Below, one piece after another: positions 16,757-25,601 of a DNA stretch of 37,397 bases. The stretch is taken from NCBI GenBank assembly GCA_902528415.1, contig CABZSR010000015.1, positions 1-37,397 on the forward strand, in the 5' to 3' direction. The stretch comes from an uncultured SAR116 cluster alpha proteobacterium. GTDB taxonomy: Bacteria; Pseudomonadota; Alphaproteobacteria; Puniceispirillales; Marisalimonadaceae. The position numbers were made by a program, and so were the translations under genes. Below the pieces are notes generated by a model. The model saw only the letters and a program-made list of their open reading frames with translations, was not told the DNA's origin and did not search any database. Position 1 is the stretch's first letter, and each line of letters opens with the position of its first letter.

Positions 16757-17730
16757 TCACTGTCACCTTTAATTCTCACTCTAGGGTCTAAAAATGTATA
16801 AAGAATATCGACAATAAGGTTTAGAAAAACAAAAAATGTTACAATGATCATCAGATAAGCGACAATAACTGGTCTATCTAGATTATAAATTGAGTCAATG
16901 ATTAGTTTACCCATTCCAGGCCACGCAAATACTGTTTCAGTAACAGTTGAAAACGCGATTAGTGATCCAAATTCAAGTCCAACAACTGTAACAATGGGAA
17001 TTAGAATATTCTTTAGTATATGTACTAAAACTATTCTTTTTTCAGACAAACCTTTTGATCGAGCAAAAGTAATATAATCTTGAAGAATTATTTCTCTTGT
17101 TCCTGCTCTAGTTAAGCGAATCACCGATGAAATTTTAAATAATGCTAAATTCAAAGCAGGTAGAAAAACGTGTGACAACCCATTTAAGGTAAATAAAGAG
17201 CTGTTAATCCCTAAAAAAGTACCAATTTCACCTCTTCCAGTTGATGGTAACCATCCAAGATGGACTGCAAAAATCATAATAAAGATAATGCCTACCCAAA
17301 ATGTTGGCATTGAAAAACCTAAAATTGAACCACCCATTATTATTTTGCTAGTTTTACTCTCTGGCTTATAGCCTGCATAGATACCAAGAGGTATTGCTAT
17401 GACAAGTGAAACAAAAAGAGAAAATAATGCTAATTCTAGTGTCGCCGGCATTCTTTGAATAATCAGTTTCAATGCTGGTTCACCAAAAATAAATGAATCT
17501 CCAAGATCACCTTTAAAAGCATTTACTAAGAAATACCAATACTGTTCTGTAACAGGTCTATCTAATCCTAACTCTCTTATAACTCTTTCTACTTCGGCTT
17601 GGTCAGCTTCGGGGTTAATCAGCATTTCAACTGGATCCCCAACTAGATTAACCCCCCCAAACACCAAGAGTGACATTATAAATAATACGAGTACACTCTG
17701 AGCTAATCTTGTAAATATAAAAGGGGTCAT
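16753..17730 (-). CDS. Peptide ABC transporter permease (DppB/OppB type)
   Basis: Partner inner-membrane permease, 325 aa. It has the standard DppB start (RLAQSVLVLFIMSLLVFGGVNLVGDP), ELGLDRPVTEQYWYFL, and about six membrane helices. The coupling loop is around FARSKGLSEKRI, and it ends in LYTFLDPRVRI. It is translated just before the DppC-type gene (4-base overlap). It follows the binding-protein gene across a 60-base gap that contains a terminator-like hairpin. Confidence 0.95.
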   Translation of the reverse strand: MTPFIFTRLAQSVLVLFIMSLLVFGGVNLVGDPVEMLINPEADQAEVERVIRELGLDRPVTEQYWYFLVNAFKGDLGDSFIFGEPALKLIIQRMPATLELALFSLFVSLVIAIPLGIYAGYKPESKTSKIIMGGSILGFSMPTFWVGIIFIMIFAVHLGWLPSTGRGEIGTFLGINSSLFTLNGLSHVFLPALNLALFKISSVIRLTRAGTREIILQDYITFARSKGLSEKRIVLVHILKNILIPIVTVVGLEFGSLIAFSTVTETVFAWPGMGKLIIDSIYNLDRPVIVAYLMIIVTFFVFLNLIVDILYTFLDPRVRIKGDSE

Positions 17731-17744
17731 GTTTTCATCATTAA

Positions 17745-17778
17745 ATTAAAAAAAACCAGAGCAGTTATGCACTGGTTT
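17745..17778 (-). terminator. Terminator-like hairpin with U8 between the binding-protein and permease genes
   Basis: On the leftward transcript a 7-bp stem (AAACCAG/CTGGTTT, + strand arms 17753-17759 and 17772-17778) continues past a T-T mismatch into GCA/TGC with a 4-base loop. CTGG is followed directly by eight U. It lies between the dppA-type stop and the dppB-type start. It probably ends part of the transcription so that binding protein is made in excess over permease. Structure and U-run are seen; partial read-through is inferred. Confidence 0.65.
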
Positions 17779-17790
17779 AAATTGTTCTAA

Positions 17791-19380
17791 TTACTTACAG
17801 TTTACGTAAGTTGCAATAGTTCTCTCGTCTGTTCGAGGAGTGTAGCTACAGCCGGATTTAGATGCCCAAGTATTCATTTGATAATGTATTGGGATAACAC
17901 CATAATTTTTACCTACTGCTACTTCTGTTGCTTCTGCAAGAAGTTTTCCTCTTGCATCAGAGTCAACGGTTCCAAGAGCTTCTTGAACTAGTTTGTCTAC
18001 AATAGGATCAGAATGTCTTCCTCTATTGGCTCTTCCCATCCCTATAGACTTATCATAAGTATGCAAAAGTGCTCTCAAAGGAGATGAAGCTTCTCCGGAA
18101 CCAGCCCCCCAACCTAGAACCATAAAACTGAATTCTGGACTTTTATTAGGACCACCACGTGATGCTCTTTTGAAATAGACAGCTTTTGGCATTGTTTCAA
18201 CTTTTGCTTTAATACCAATTCTTGAGAACATTTGAGCTAAAGCTTCTGCAATTTTAGCATCATTAATGTATCTATCATTTGGTCCGTGAATTGTCATTTC
18301 AAAACCATTGCCATAACCAGCTTCCTTCAAAAGCATTTTTGCAGTATCAGGATCATAAGGATCAGGTTTCATTTTTGTTGAAACTCCATGAAAACCTGCA
18401 GGTAATAATTGGCCTGCTTTAACAGCTATACCTTCCATTACCTTTGCAACCATTGCGTCACGATTAATTGCTAATGATAAAGCTTTCCTAACTCTAACAT
18501 CCATTAAAGGGTTTTTAATTTTTCCGCCACCAATGGCAGTGATGTGAGGTGAGTCTTCTCTGAATTGGTCCATATGTAAATAAATAACACGGTTAGATGG
18601 ACCACTATTTAATTTGATTGTAGGATTTTTTTTCATTTTTCCAACATTCAAAGGAGGAACGTTGTCAATAAAATCAACATCCTTTGCTAATAGTGCTGCT
18701 ATTCTGGCTGGACCAGACTTAATAGGTTTAAAAAGTACATTTTCAAACTGTGCCATTCCAGTACCGGCTCCATGATAATCTTTATTAGCTTTTAGGACAA
18801 TCTTGTCACCAGGCACCCATTCAACAAATTTGTAAGGTCCAGTTCCTATAGCAGCTTTTCCACTGTTGTAGTCACCAGTAGTAGCACCTTCACCATTTTT
18901 CTTTGAAATAATTTTAACAGTCATTATGTCATTAGGCATTAGAGGATAGGGCTTTTTTGTTTTAATATGTATAGTATGACTATCTATTTTAATAAACTCT
19001 TTCCCTTTTAAATAAGTACCAAATCCTGATGGAGATTTTGGAACATTTTGTGCTCTTTCAGCAGTAAATATAACATCGTCAGCTGTAAAATCACTGCCAT
19101 CATGAAATTTTACACCTTTTCTTAGTTTAAATTCCCATGTTGTATCATTTATGGGCTTCCATGACGTAGCTAAGTCAGGATAGTGTTGTTGGTTTTCGTC
19201 TGATCCAACTAAAGTTCCGTAAATATGTGTTGCGAAAGCGTTATTAGGACCAAGATTATGGTAATGTGGATCAATTGAGCTAGGCTCAGATTTTAATCCA
19301 ACAGTAAGATCTTTTGCCAAAGCCACAGTAGACAAAAGACAACTTATCATCACTATAAAAAGTCTGTTGATTAATTTCAT
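17791..19380 (-). CDS. Peptide ABC transporter substrate-binding protein (SBP family 5)
   Basis: Periplasmic receptor of the Dpp/Opp class, 529 aa. A signal peptide with cleavage near VALA|KD precedes family-5 landmarks: LKSEPSSIDPHYHNLGPNN, PDLATSWKPINDTTWEFKLRKGVKFHDG, FTADDVIFTAER, GTGPYKFVEW and RKALSLAINRDAM. It has no lipobox. The ATG has a strong AGGAGGG upstream, consistent with high expression. A divergent gap of 150 bases separates it from the alpha/beta hydrolase gene. It leads an operon with two permeases and probably works with the double ATPase at 12960-14855. Confidence 0.95.
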   Translation of the reverse strand: MKLINRLFIVMISCLLSTVALAKDLTVGLKSEPSSIDPHYHNLGPNNAFATHIYGTLVGSDENQQHYPDLATSWKPINDTTWEFKLRKGVKFHDGSDFTADDVIFTAERAQNVPKSPSGFGTYLKGKEFIKIDSHTIHIKTKKPYPLMPNDIMTVKIISKKNGEGATTGDYNSGKAAIGTGPYKFVEWVPGDKIVLKANKDYHGAGTGMAQFENVLFKPIKSGPARIAALLAKDVDFIDNVPPLNVGKMKKNPTIKLNSGPSNRVIYLHMDQFREDSPHITAIGGGKIKNPLMDVRVRKALSLAINRDAMVAKVMEGIAVKAGQLLPAGFHGVSTKMKPDPYDPDTAKMLLKEAGYGNGFEMTIHGPNDRYINDAKIAEALAQMFSRIGIKAKVETMPKAVYFKRASRGGPNKSPEFSFMVLGWGAGSGEASSPLRALLHTYDKSIGMGRANRGRHSDPIVDKLVQEALGTVDSDARGKLLAEATEVAVGKNYGVIPIHYQMNTWASKSGCSYTPRTDERTIATYVNCK

Positions 19381-19530
19381 TTTTCCCTCCTGAAATTCTA
19401 TATTAAAAAAACTTTGTAGTAAAAATAGAATAGAGTCAAAATAAAAGATATAAGTATATATTAATAATCCCTTTTACTTTTTTAAAACTCATTCATTGAG
19501 TAATATATTTTAATTTTTGGAGTTAGCCAT

Positions 19531-20355
19531 TTGCATTTTACAGAAATAATAAATCAATTGCCGCAATTAAAAATATTTAAGGACAACACATACAATATAA
19601 AAATTTCTTACAGATACCAAAAATTTAATGAAGAAATTCCAATATTATTTCTACATGGATTTAATGGAAATAGTAAAAGTTGGGCATATCAATTTGATTA
19701 TTTTAAAGGTAGAAGATCAGTTATAGCTATTGACGCACCAGGTTTTGGCCAGTCTGATCCTTCAGATTTAGATATGTTGTCTATATCAAATATTGTTTAT
19801 AACTTATTAAAAAGTATAAATGTTTCAAAGTGTGATCTAGTAGGTCATTCAATGGGTGGAATGCTTGCTCAAATAGTTGCATCAAAACATAGCAAATTAA
19901 TTAATAAGGTAATTCTATCTTGTACTCATAAAGGTTATGCGATGCCCGTAGGAAGTTCTCTGAGAGATCCATATAAATTAAGGCTAGAAGAGCGAAAACA
20001 AATGTCTAATAAAGAATTTGGTAAATTAAGAATCCAAAAAATGTTACCTGAATTAAAAAATCTAGAGATCTTCAATTTTTTATCTTTAATAAGTGAAGAA
20101 ATTACGGAAGGTTCTATCAAATCTGGTGGAATGGCCATGCAGACTTTAGATACAACAGATTATCTATCAAATCTCAAACAAGATTGTCTTATATTAAAGG
20201 GTTCAAAAGATATTGTTGTATCCAAAGAACGTTCTTATCAGTTAGAAATTTTATTGAGGCACGCCAAAATTAGTGAAATACCCAATGTTGGACATGCGCC
20301 TTATTGTGAAGATAAAAAAACTTACAATGCCGAAGTAGAAAATTTTTTCCAATAA
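19531..20355 (+). CDS. Alpha/beta hydrolase
   Basis: Alpha/beta-hydrolase fold enzyme, 274 aa, probably cytoplasmic. The oxyanion region HGFNG is near 42-46. The nucleophile is S107 in GHSMGG. The acid is the Asp of GSKDIVV, and the catalytic His is in NVGHAPYCE close to the C-terminus. The start is TTG at 19531 because TTGGAG lies about 8 bases upstream and no suitable ATG exists. Its stop overlaps the next start (TAATG), so it is coupled to the MFS gene. Substrate unknown; esters or enol-lactones are common for this fold. Confidence 0.85.
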   Translation: MHFTEIINQLPQLKIFKDNTYNIKISYRYQKFNEEIPILFLHGFNGNSKSWAYQFDYFKGRRSVIAIDAPGFGQSDPSDLDMLSISNIVYNLLKSINVSKCDLVGHSMGGMLAQIVASKHSKLINKVILSCTHKGYAMPVGSSLRDPYKLRLEERKQMSNKEFGKLRIQKMLPELKNLEIFNFLSLISEEITEGSIKSGGMAMQTLDTTDYLSNLKQDCLILKGSKDIVVSKERSYQLEILLRHAKISEIPNVGHAPYCEDKKTYNAEVENFFQ

Positions 20356-21554
20356 TGACTGCCTTATCAAACAAGCCTTTTACTTTATATTTTCTCAGTA
20401 ATACAATCGCTCTTTTAGGCCTTTGGATACAAAAAATTGGAGTTGGTTGGCTTACATGGGAAACTACTGAATCAACTTTTTGGACAAGTTTTGTTACTTT
20501 AGCTTTGATGGCTCCAGCAGGAGTTATAGGTCCTCTATTTGCTGTTTTTGCCGAAAATTGGAATATGAGAACAGCAAGTATTATATTGAAAGTGCTAATG
20601 TTTATGACTGGAGGTATAATCTGGTTTTTGCAATATTTAGATATGCATTCGCTATTCACTTTAGCTTTTTTATCAATTTTGCAAGGTTTATTAAGTGCAT
20701 GTTATCATCCAGTAAGACTAGTTTTTGTGTCTATAGTTGTTCCTAGAAATTTGTTATCCAGTGCAGTAGGGCTTAATTCAGCTTCTTTTAATGGATCCAG
20801 AGTTGTAGGGCCAGCTTTCGCTGGTGTCACAATAGCTTTATTTAACCTCGAAACAACTTTTTTTATTGCTATGCTTACTTATATTCCACTCATTCCAGTT
20901 TTAATTTATATGCCGCTTAGAGATCGAGTTAATTCCTCAAACGTACACGATAATTTTCTCAAACGTCTGTTAGAGGGTGGAAAAGTAGCATTGAAAACTC
21001 CAATTATAGCCAGGGGTTTATTTGTAGTTTTTGTCAGTGCATTCTTTGTACGTGGAATGCTTGAGATACAACCCACTATTGCAGGAGAAATTTTAAATAA
21101 AGGTAGTGTTGGATTGTCTTTAATTACAGCAACTGCTGGATTTGGGGCTTTACTTGCTTCTATCTGGATAGGTTTGCGAACTAATACTGAAGTAAAAATT
21201 GAAACTAAATTGGTCCCAATGTTAACTCTAGGACTAGTAGTAAGTTTCATACTTGGTTTTATCTCAGAAATGTACTTAATGGCATTTGCTTTTACAATTG
21301 TTGGTTTTACTACGACAGTTGTAGGTATTGGTACACAAACAGTAATACAATTAGAGGTTAATGAAATTTATCGAGCTAGGGTTTTAACTTGGTGGTCCAG
21401 TGTTTCTTTTGGTTCTCTCACAATTGGAGGAATATTGTTAGGTCTTGCAGGGGAATTTATCCCTCTGAATGTTGGTATGATGATAATGCCAATTCTAGGA
21501 TATCTGATATTTAAATTAGTGGTTTATTCTCATTTTAAAAACGACTTTATGTAG
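20355..21554 (+). CDS. MFS transporter (EntS/MFS_3-like)
   Basis: Membrane transporter of 399 aa with about 12 helices. The N-terminus (FTLYFLSNTIALLGLWIQKIGVGWLTWE) and the following GLLSACYHPVRLVFVSIVVPRNLLSSAVGLNSASFN region match the MFS_3/EntS-like branch, usually exporters. It is coupled to the alpha/beta hydrolase by a one-base TAATG overlap, so the pair may modify and export or import one compound. It is convergent with, and overlaps by 8 bases, the EamA gene. Confidence 0.88.
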   Translation: MTALSNKPFTLYFLSNTIALLGLWIQKIGVGWLTWETTESTFWTSFVTLALMAPAGVIGPLFAVFAENWNMRTASIILKVLMFMTGGIIWFLQYLDMHSLFTLAFLSILQGLLSACYHPVRLVFVSIVVPRNLLSSAVGLNSASFNGSRVVGPAFAGVTIALFNLETTFFIAMLTYIPLIPVLIYMPLRDRVNSSNVHDNFLKRLLEGGKVALKTPIIARGLFVVFVSAFFVRGMLEIQPTIAGEILNKGSVGLSLITATAGFGALLASIWIGLRTNTEVKIETKLVPMLTLGLVVSFILGFISEMYLMAFAFTIVGFTTTVVGIGTQTVIQLEVNEIYRARVLTWWSSVSFGSLTIGGILLGLAGEFIPLNVGMMIMPILGYLIFKLVVYSHFKNDFM

Positions 21555-22407
21555 TTTTTTTTATTTCAGCTTCCCTTTTAAAAATATATAAACCTGAAAT
21601 AGTTATTATAATGCCGCCTAATATTGTAGAGAAAATTGGATATGTATTCCAAATCAAAAAATCAAAAATTATTGCCCAAATAATTCCTGTATAATTAAAT
21701 GGACTGACTATTGACGCAGGAGCCTTTTGAAGTGCGTAAGTCATTAATAGTTGCGTTAAAAAGGCAGAAACGCCTAAACCAATAAATAATAACATGACTT
21801 CTATAGATGGCTGTTTCCAAAAAAATGGTTGAAAAAATGAAGTTACGATTACGCTGACTAACATAAAAAAGAATACTGTTTTAACTGGATGTTCAGTAGT
21901 ACCAAGTAATCTTAAAAAAATAATTGTTGTAGACCACATAAGAGTTCCAATTAATGCATAAATAGAGGCTATGGCAATTTGCCCTGTTGGATTTATAGCT
22001 ATGATGACACCTAAAAAGCCAATAAAAATTGCCGTCCATCTACGCCAACCTATAGTCTCTTTTAGAAAAAAAATTGCAAAAATACATGCAAAAATAGGGA
22101 CTGCTTGAGAGATAACAGTCACATCTGCAACGGGAAGTCTTTGAAAGGCTAGGAAGAACATTATATTGCCAATCAGACCTGCAATTCCTCTAAAAAAATG
22201 TGTCTTTGGTTTTTTAGTTTTAAGAAAATTAAATCCACCTAATTTATAGATAATAGGTGACAATAGAATTAAAACTACGATAGCTCTTGCAAAAGCAATT
22301 TGAACTGGGTGGTATTCTATACCAATTAACTTTGCTTGGACACTCATAATAGTGACACATAAAACAGCTAAAATCATAGCTGTAATAGCTTTAAAATTGT
22401 CATTCAT
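21547..22407 (-). CDS. EamA/DMT-superfamily transporter
   Basis: Inner-membrane carrier of the drug/metabolite transporter superfamily, 286 aa, with ten hydrophobic segments in two EamA repeats (about 5-135 and 145-280). Typical pieces are MSVQAKLIGIEYHPVQIAFARA, FFLAFQRLPVADVTVISQAVPIF and LMTYALQKAPASIVSPFNYTGIIWA. The ATG at 22407 is preferred; a TTG at 22434, one base after the upstream MFS stop, would add nine residues. It is probably co-transcribed with that MFS gene. Substrate unknown; amino acid or metabolite efflux is usual. Confidence 0.88.
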   Translation of the reverse strand: MNDNFKAITAMILAVLCVTIMSVQAKLIGIEYHPVQIAFARAIVVLILLSPIIYKLGGFNFLKTKKPKTHFFRGIAGLIGNIMFFLAFQRLPVADVTVISQAVPIFACIFAIFFLKETIGWRRWTAIFIGFLGVIIAINPTGQIAIASIYALIGTLMWSTTIIFLRLLGTTEHPVKTVFFFMLVSVIVTSFFQPFFWKQPSIEVMLLFIGLGVSAFLTQLLMTYALQKAPASIVSPFNYTGIIWAIIFDFLIWNTYPIFSTILGGIIITISGLYIFKREAEIKKTT

Positions 22408-22435
22408 ATTTTTATAAATATCAACTATTCGCAAT

Positions 22436-23713
22436 TTATTTTTGGTTTCGCATATCTGTGAGCTTTTGCGATTCTCTTAAAAAGAAAAAACATAAAAAAG
22501 CTGACAAGAAAGGGTATAGTGCTGACATTCTAATAGTAAACAATAAGTCATATCCTAAGTCCATTGCCAAAGCAAATGGCATTGCTCCAATAGATGCACC
22601 TACGACCAGAACCATTTGACCTGTTCCTTGGATACTTCCAACATGAAGTCGACCAAAATATCTTGGCCATATATATCCAAATAATGCCAAATTAAAAGCG
22701 TTATTAATTCCAAAAATTACTGAATATATTACTGCAAAAGTGATGTTTGATGAAAAAGTAATTAAAATTAGTGATGCAGTTGTTACTAGAAGAGATGTTC
22801 CAATTACATTATGTGTTTTAAATCTGTCTAAAAGTTTTCCAGCCAATGGGATAAATATAATCATTGTAATCATGGTAGGTATAAACAAGGCAGCAGCTTC
22901 CCTACTTGGGAGACTAAAATACTGATTTAATATTGTAACTTGGAAAAAATGGAGGGCAGTAACTAGAGAAGATATAGAAAAAAAAGAAAATGATAAAATA
23001 TAAAAACTTTTTTCTTTAAGTGCTTCATTTAAATTTAAACCAAAAATTTTAGTGTTTTTATTGAATACCTTTTGTTTAATACCATCAGGTTTTTCATTAA
23101 CATCTTCTGGTTTGTCAATAGCTAAAAATATCAATGGTGGAAGCATTAAAATCCATGTAGACAAACCAATAATTATCCATGCATTTCTCCAACCATAATT
23201 AGTAATTAAAAAGTCAGAAATAAGTGGATGTAATCCCATTGAAAAAGCAAAACCTAATCCCATCAAGCCAAGTGCGATACCACGCTTTTTATCAAACCAC
23301 TGGGTAATAATATTTGCTGAACCTAACATTAAAGTTCCTTGACCAAAAAATCTTAAAAAACCAAATGCGACGGCTAACATTAAAAAGTTTGATGCCGCAC
23401 CAAATGCTAAACAGCCAATACCGAGAAATATTGTTGTATAAATTAGGATTATCCTAGGCCCGTACTTGTCAACTAATTTTCCTATTTGTGGAAGTAAAAA
23501 AGCGGCAAATAAGGTAGCAATCATGTAGGCAGTTGTAATAGATGTACTAGAAATTTGTAAATCTTTAGATATTACTGGAATAAAAGGGCTGAAAGTATGT
23601 GATTGACCGGCACCACTAGTGAAAATGCCGAGGCTACCAATCCCAACGATTGTCCAACCATAAAAAAATTTTTGATTAAATTTATTATAGATCAGTTTGT
23701 TTACATAAAACAT
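22436..23713 (-). CDS. MFS transporter (monocarboxylate/OFA-like)
   Basis: Membrane carrier of 425 aa with about 12 helices. FYGWTIVGIGSLGIFTSGAGQSHTFSPFIPVI opens the first helix, as in the OFA/monocarboxylate-type MFS group. The loop WFDKKRGIALGLMGLGFAFSMGLHPL is also typical. It lies downstream of a hydroxyacid-dehydrogenase-like gene on the same strand (47-base gap) and just upstream of the EamA gene. The pairing suggests uptake of an organic acid that the dehydrogenase then handles; this is inference. Confidence 0.87.
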   Translation of the reverse strand: MFYVNKLIYNKFNQKFFYGWTIVGIGSLGIFTSGAGQSHTFSPFIPVISKDLQISSTSITTAYMIATLFAAFLLPQIGKLVDKYGPRIILIYTTIFLGIGCLAFGAASNFLMLAVAFGFLRFFGQGTLMLGSANIITQWFDKKRGIALGLMGLGFAFSMGLHPLISDFLITNYGWRNAWIIIGLSTWILMLPPLIFLAIDKPEDVNEKPDGIKQKVFNKNTKIFGLNLNEALKEKSFYILSFSFFSISSLVTALHFFQVTILNQYFSLPSREAAALFIPTMITMIIFIPLAGKLLDRFKTHNVIGTSLLVTTASLILITFSSNITFAVIYSVIFGINNAFNLALFGYIWPRYFGRLHVGSIQGTGQMVLVVGASIGAMPFALAMDLGYDLLFTIRMSALYPFLSAFLCFFFLRESQKLTDMRNQK

Positions 23714-23760
23714 CTCAAGATAATATAATAAATTAATATGTTAATCATTATAATATTTGC

Positions 23761-24648
23761 TTATTTATGATTCAAAGCCTCTACATACATGTCAAGTGCA
23801 TCTTTAAGTGAACGGTTTTGATTAACAGTTTCTCGTGTTTCATTTGCAATTGGAGTTTTGTTTGCTAAAGACATAATATCTGCAGCTCCTTGATGGAATT
23901 TTGGTGTAACTCCAGCATGAGAAAATGTATTAGCAATTTCATGCATTTCACCTTCCCATCTTGCTGCATCTAGGGGAATTCTTGGGATCATTCTTTCCAT
24001 GGCGGATAAAATGTCAGGTTTACTATATTTTAATTCGTCAAAATACTCAGAAGATAAACCTAGCTTATGAGCGGTTGTTAAGACAGCAGCGTGGAGTGCA
24101 AAAGTGCCTTTTGTTGCACTAGCATAAATCATTTTCATAGCTGAGGCTTTTCCAACTATCTTTCCTAAATCCTTTATTACAAAACCCTTATTGTGAAGAA
24201 TTTTTACCGGCTCAGTATTAAGTCCTGAAACATATAATCTTGTTTGACCCTTTTCTATAACCGGGTTAAAGCCAATAATGCCAGCATCAATAAAGTTGCA
24301 ATATTTACTAGAAATTGTACTGTCTATTTTTTCTGCGGTTTTTGAAGAAATAGCATTACAATCAACGTAAGTAATATATTTTTTTTTCTCTAAAATTATT
24401 CTGTTAACAATAATTGACTGTTTAAGTGCCGCTTCGGGAGGTAAAATAGAAAGGATAACATCAGAAAAGTTCACTACATTTTCAATTGTTTCAACATCTT
24501 CTATCCCGGCATTATTAGATAAATTTTTTGTTCTATCACTTCTACCATTGAGGGATGTAATGACCCTGAAGTTATTTTCTAAAAATACTTTGCCACACCC
24601 ATGGCCCATGTCGCCAGGCATTAAAATACCAATTGTCTTGTTGGACAT
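23761..24648 (-). CDS. NAD(P)-dependent hydroxyacid dehydrogenase-like protein with DUF1932 C-terminus
   Basis: 6-phosphogluconate/beta-hydroxyacid dehydrogenase-like protein, 295 aa. The N-terminal Rossmann domain has GILMPGDMGHG (8-18, an M where most have G) and ILSILPPEAA near 70. FIDAGIIGFNP near 140 occupies the substrate-loop position. The helical C-terminal domain has KMIYASATKGTFALH and DAARWEGEM, the hallmark of DUF1932. The usual catalytic Lys position is K197-like within ASAMKMIYASATKG. The start is supported by GGTGA upstream. Substrate unknown. Confidence 0.85.
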   Translation of the reverse strand: MSNKTIGILMPGDMGHGCGKVFLENNFRVITSLNGRSDRTKNLSNNAGIEDVETIENVVNFSDVILSILPPEAALKQSIIVNRIILEKKKYITYVDCNAISSKTAEKIDSTISSKYCNFIDAGIIGFNPVIEKGQTRLYVSGLNTEPVKILHNKGFVIKDLGKIVGKASAMKMIYASATKGTFALHAAVLTTAHKLGLSSEYFDELKYSKPDILSAMERMIPRIPLDAARWEGEMHEIANTFSHAGVTPKFHQGAADIMSLANKTPIANETRETVNQNRSLKDALDMYVEALNHK

Positions 24649-24675
24649 TATTTCACCATAATAGAATTGAAAAAA

Positions 24676-25050
24676 CTACTTCTTCATAGGGCCACCATTT
24701 TTTTCCCATTCAGGTATTCCTCCTACATTCAGAACATTCTTATAGCCCATTTCTAAAAGAGTTTTTCCAGTCAATGCTGCTTGACCACCTACTCCGCACA
24801 CTAATATGATTTCGGAATCTTTTTTAAGAGTTTTATTATAAAGTGGTGTGGCTTCGTCTGCTACGAACTCAATTAATCCTCTAGGTATTTCTAATCCATT
24901 TAGGATCGTTCCAGTTTTTTTTATATCTGAACTATCTCTGACATCTATAAAGATAGAAGACCCAGACTTATGTTTTTCAATGGCCTCATTAACATCAATT
25001 TTTGGTACCACTTCGTTTGCTTCCTTTAGATAATCTTTAGCTGTTTTCAT
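24676..25050 (-). CDS. Rhodanese-like domain protein
   Basis: Small cytoplasmic sulfurtransferase-like protein, 124 aa, one rhodanese domain. FIDVRDSSDI (34-43) and the active loop C85 in CGVGGQAA, with C-terminal GIPEWEKNGGPMKK, define the fold. The loop ends in Q where many active rhodaneses have R. The start at 25050 is chosen because AGAGGAAATT precedes it and it begins directly before the domain; a longer frame to 25134 would overlap the upstream gene. It lies 27 bases upstream of the DUF1932 gene on the same strand. Confidence 0.87.
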   Translation of the reverse strand: MKTAKDYLKEANEVVPKIDVNEAIEKHKSGSSIFIDVRDSSDIKKTGTILNGLEIPRGLIEFVADEATPLYNKTLKKDSEIILVCGVGGQAALTGKTLLEMGYKNVLNVGGIPEWEKNGGPMKK

Positions 25051-25070
25051 AATTTCCTCTTTGTTAAAGT

Positions 25071-25529
25071 TTAATTTAATAGCCCTATGAATTGGGGTTG
25101 GGTTACAGAAGTAGTCATCCAACAATTTTTGCAATTTTGATCAAGCGTAGCTTTTTCTAAAACCCAAGTTAAGTTGTAACGTTTATTATCATATGCGTCT
25201 ATATCTACTGAATATTTGGCAATTTTTTTATTTTTTGAAATCAAATTAGTTTTAAATTTGAGAGAATTTAATAAAACTTTATATGAAGTGTCAGCAATCA
25301 TTCTTTTAAAATTTGAAAAAGGACCAGTATATTTTTTATTTTCTGGATGAGCAAAAAGCCAGCATTGATAAATGCCTGCGTTATTTACTTTCGAGTTTGT
25401 TTGCAAGGAGTTCATTTGTAATTCAATAACCTCAACAGAAGAAAAGATGTCATTGGGCAAAACGTTACTTAAAGCTTTATCATTTTTAAGAAAAAACAAA
25501 GATATTGTAATTAGAAGTATATATTTCAT
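25071..25529 (-). CDS. Small exported DUF4864-like protein
   Basis: Exported protein of 152 aa. The N-terminus is a probable signal peptide (MKYILLITISLFFLKNDKALSN). The remainder resembles DUF4864: IELQMNSLQTNS near 38, YQCWLFAHPENKKYTGPFSNFKRM near 55-78 (the FASPxNxxxTGPxxRF-like signature) and the C-terminal NLTWVLEK region. AGGTA precedes the ATG. Two Cys (CKNC) near 135 could form a disulfide. It is divergent from the exported TPR gene by about 70 bases. No function is known for this family; my match is from memory of its signature. Confidence 0.65.
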   Translation of the reverse strand: MKYILLITISLFFLKNDKALSNVLPNDIFSSVEVIELQMNSLQTNSKVNNAGIYQCWLFAHPENKKYTGPFSNFKRMIADTSYKVLLNSLKFKTNLISKNKKIAKYSVDIDAYDNKRYNLTWVLEKATLDQNCKNCWMTTSVTQPQFIGLLN

Positions 25530-25601
25530 GAGTTACCTAGTATAAATATTTTTATTCCATATATATATACATCATAATACTTTTTGTAAATGGAGTGAAA
25601 A

